Shown here: piece by piece, positions 5,803-7,029 of the stretch
How positions within the stretch are numbered: position 1 is the stretch's first letter
Layout of the letters: every line of letters begins with the position of its first letter
DNA from: Bacteroidota bacterium
GTDB taxonomy: Bacteria; Bacteroidota; Bacteroidia; Chitinophagales; Chitinophagaceae
Assembly: GCA_021780705.1 (NCBI GenBank)
Contig: JAJXYG010000120.1
Span: forward strand, 1-7,029
Length of the DNA stretch: 7,029 bases
Direction: 5' to 3'
The notes under the pieces: generated by a model
What the model was told of the DNA's origin: nothing
Seen by the model: only the letters and a program-made list of their open reading frames with translations
Databases searched by the model: none
Position numbers and translations under genes: made by a program

Positions 5803-7029
5803 ATGTTTGTGTATCTCATCCTCTTGGTTTCGGTGGCAGCGATGCTGATAAAGCCATTTGATTGGCCGGAAGCAGTATGGATAACTGGAGGGGCACTTTT
5901 ATTGTTGATTACCGGACTAATAAGTCCCGTTCTTGCCTTAAAGGGGGTTGAAAAAGGGCAGGATGTTTATTATTTTCTGATTGGGATGATGTTACTGGCA
6001 GAACTTGCCAGGCAGGAATTATTGTTTGACTGGCTTGCAGCTTATGCGTGTCTGCACGCAGGAGGATCTCCACGTAAGTTGTTTATTCTTTTGTACCTGG
6101 TGGGGATTTTGGTGACCACCTTTCTTTCCAATGATGCCACTGCAGTGGTACTCACCCCTGCAGTAGCTGCCGCAGTACGCGCTGCCAAGGTCAGGACTCC
6201 GTTGCCGTATTTGCTGATTTGTGCCTGGGTAGCCAACGCGGCGTCTTTCGTACTGCCAATAGCCAATCCGGCCAATCTGGTGGTATATGGATCCAAATTA
6301 CCTGATTTGCCTTACTGGCTGGCTCACTTCTCTTTACCATCAGTACTGGCAATATCCATAACCTTCTTCCTGCTATATTCGCTTCAGAAAAAAAATCTAC
6401 CGGCAGGTGAAATTGATCCAGTGGAACTTCCTCACCTTCCCAGAGGAGGGGTCCTGACAGCGGTGGGAATTGCCCTTACGGCCCTGGTTCTTTTGGCAGT
6501 ATCCTACCTGAAACTTCCAATCGGTTTACCCACCCTGATTGCGGGAATTGCGACTGCAATAGTGGTATCCATACACGGCAGGAAAGGTCCTAAAAATATA
6601 ATTAAGGGGATTTCCTGGTCCATGATCCCACTGGTGGCTGGATTGTTTGTGATGGTGGAGGCGCTTTCACGTACCGGGGTAGTCCATTGGCTAAATGGAT
6701 GGTTGAACCATCAAGCCAGCCATGCCCCAACTGCTACCGCCTGGGTAAGCGGGATCCTCCTGGGCCTTATTAGCAACCTTACCAACAATTTACCATCAGG
6801 CCTGCTTGCAGCCCATATGCTCCATTCTGGCAATCTTCCCTCATTGATCAGAAGCTACTGGGTAATTGCCATTGATCTGGGGCCCAATCTTTCCATTACC
6901 GGTTCCCTGGCTACCATTCTTTGGATTGCTGCGGTAAGAAGGGAAGGTATCAGGGTAGATGCGGGTTTCTTTCTAAAGTTGGGTGCCTTGATTATGATAC
7001 CCTCATTGATTGCAGCTTTCCTTGGATTA
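5803..7029 (+). CDS. arsB: ArsB-type arsenite efflux permease, 3' end cut by the window
   Basis: Inner-membrane transporter of the ArsB/NhaD (ion transporter) superfamily, expected to export arsenite or antimonite. The reading frame is open from ATG 5803 to the window edge, giving 409 residues with about 10-12 hydrophobic segments, for example at 2-16, 27-46, 55-74, 93-106, 135-155, 173-193, 216-235, 270-286, 312-326, 352-376 and 388-409. Family motifs seen are FLSNDATAVVLTP from residue 107, NPAN in the middle, SNLTNNLPS at 324-332 and DLGPN...GSLAT at 358-371. These resemble the ANDGAALILTP, NNLPT and CDLGPK...GSLATLLW motifs of known ArsB proteins. E. coli ArsB has 429 residues and also ends soon after its last helix, so only a few residues are probably missing. 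No Shine-Dalgarno sequence precedes the ATG. No arsR, arsC or arsA gene is visible in the window. An NhaD-like or other anion permease role is the main alternative. Confidence 0.82.
   Translation, partial: MFVYLILLVSVAAMLIKPFDWPEAVWITGGALLLLITGLISPVLALKGVEKGQDVYYFLIGMMLLAELARQELLFDWLAAYACLHAGGSPRKLFILLYLVGILVTTFLSNDATAVVLTPAVAAAVRAAKVRTPLPYLLICAWVANAASFVLPIANPANLVVYGSKLPDLPYWLAHFSLPSVLAISITFFLLYSLQKKNLPAGEIDPVELPHLPRGGVLTAVGIALTALVLLAVSYLKLPIGLPTLIAGIATAIVVSIHGRKGPKNIIKGISWSMIPLVAGLFVMVEALSRTGVVHWLNGWLNHQASHAPTATAWVSGILLGLISNLTNNLPSGLLAAHMLHSGNLPSLIRSYWVIAIDLGPNLSITGSLATILWIAAVRREGIRVDAGFFLKLGALIMIPSLIAAFLGL

Noticed and set aside
6042..6296. Open frame of 84 codons on the - strand inside arsB.
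   Set aside because: The + strand frame carries ArsB motifs through this segment; the antisense product is Ala/Thr-rich low-information sequence.
1..7029. Search for a mobile element, CRISPR array, phage or defence genes.
   Set aside because: No transposase or integrase motif, no regularly spaced repeats, and no terminal inverted repeats flanking a gene were seen; all four genes belong to well-known families.

Overview
The window is a moderately GC-balanced stretch of bacterial chromosome. It most likely comes from the Bacteroidota. Three things point there: none of the four start codons has a recognisable Shine-Dalgarno sequence (the upstream stretches are A/T-rich or neutral), the M1-type peptidase has the architecture common in that phylum, and a weak TTTG/TAnnTTTG-like promoter can be found. 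I cannot place it more finely than phylum.

All four protein genes are on the + strand. Positions 1-220 hold no supported gene but several small inverted repeats. Next come hutH (221-1714, histidine ammonia-lyase) and hutU (1801-3480, urocanate hydratase), which catalyse the first two steps of histidine breakdown. They are separated by an 86-nt gap that contains a perfect 12-nt palindrome and two small hairpins. After 120 nt of AT-rich DNA with a short tandem repeat comes a secreted M1-family zinc metallopeptidase (3601-5559). A 243-nt intergenic region follows, with a terminator-like hairpin and a second, long-armed inverted repeat. Last is an ArsB-type arsenite efflux permease (5803 onward). 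It is open to the last base of the window and probably lacks only its final few residues.

HutH converts L-histidine to urocanate and ammonia, and HutU hydrates urocanate to imidazolone propionate. The later hut genes (hutI, and hutG or hutF) are not in the window. The peptidase could supply amino acids from peptides outside the cytoplasm, but a functional link to the hut pair is only inferred. The arsenic pump looks like an independent unit behind a terminator.

The catalytic residues of HutH, HutU and the peptidase, and the ArsB family motifs, are all intact. I see no mobile element, CRISPR array, tRNA or rRNA, and no evidence of a new biological system. The points most worth a second look are the structured non-coding segments at 19-97, 1720-1774 and 5621-5736.
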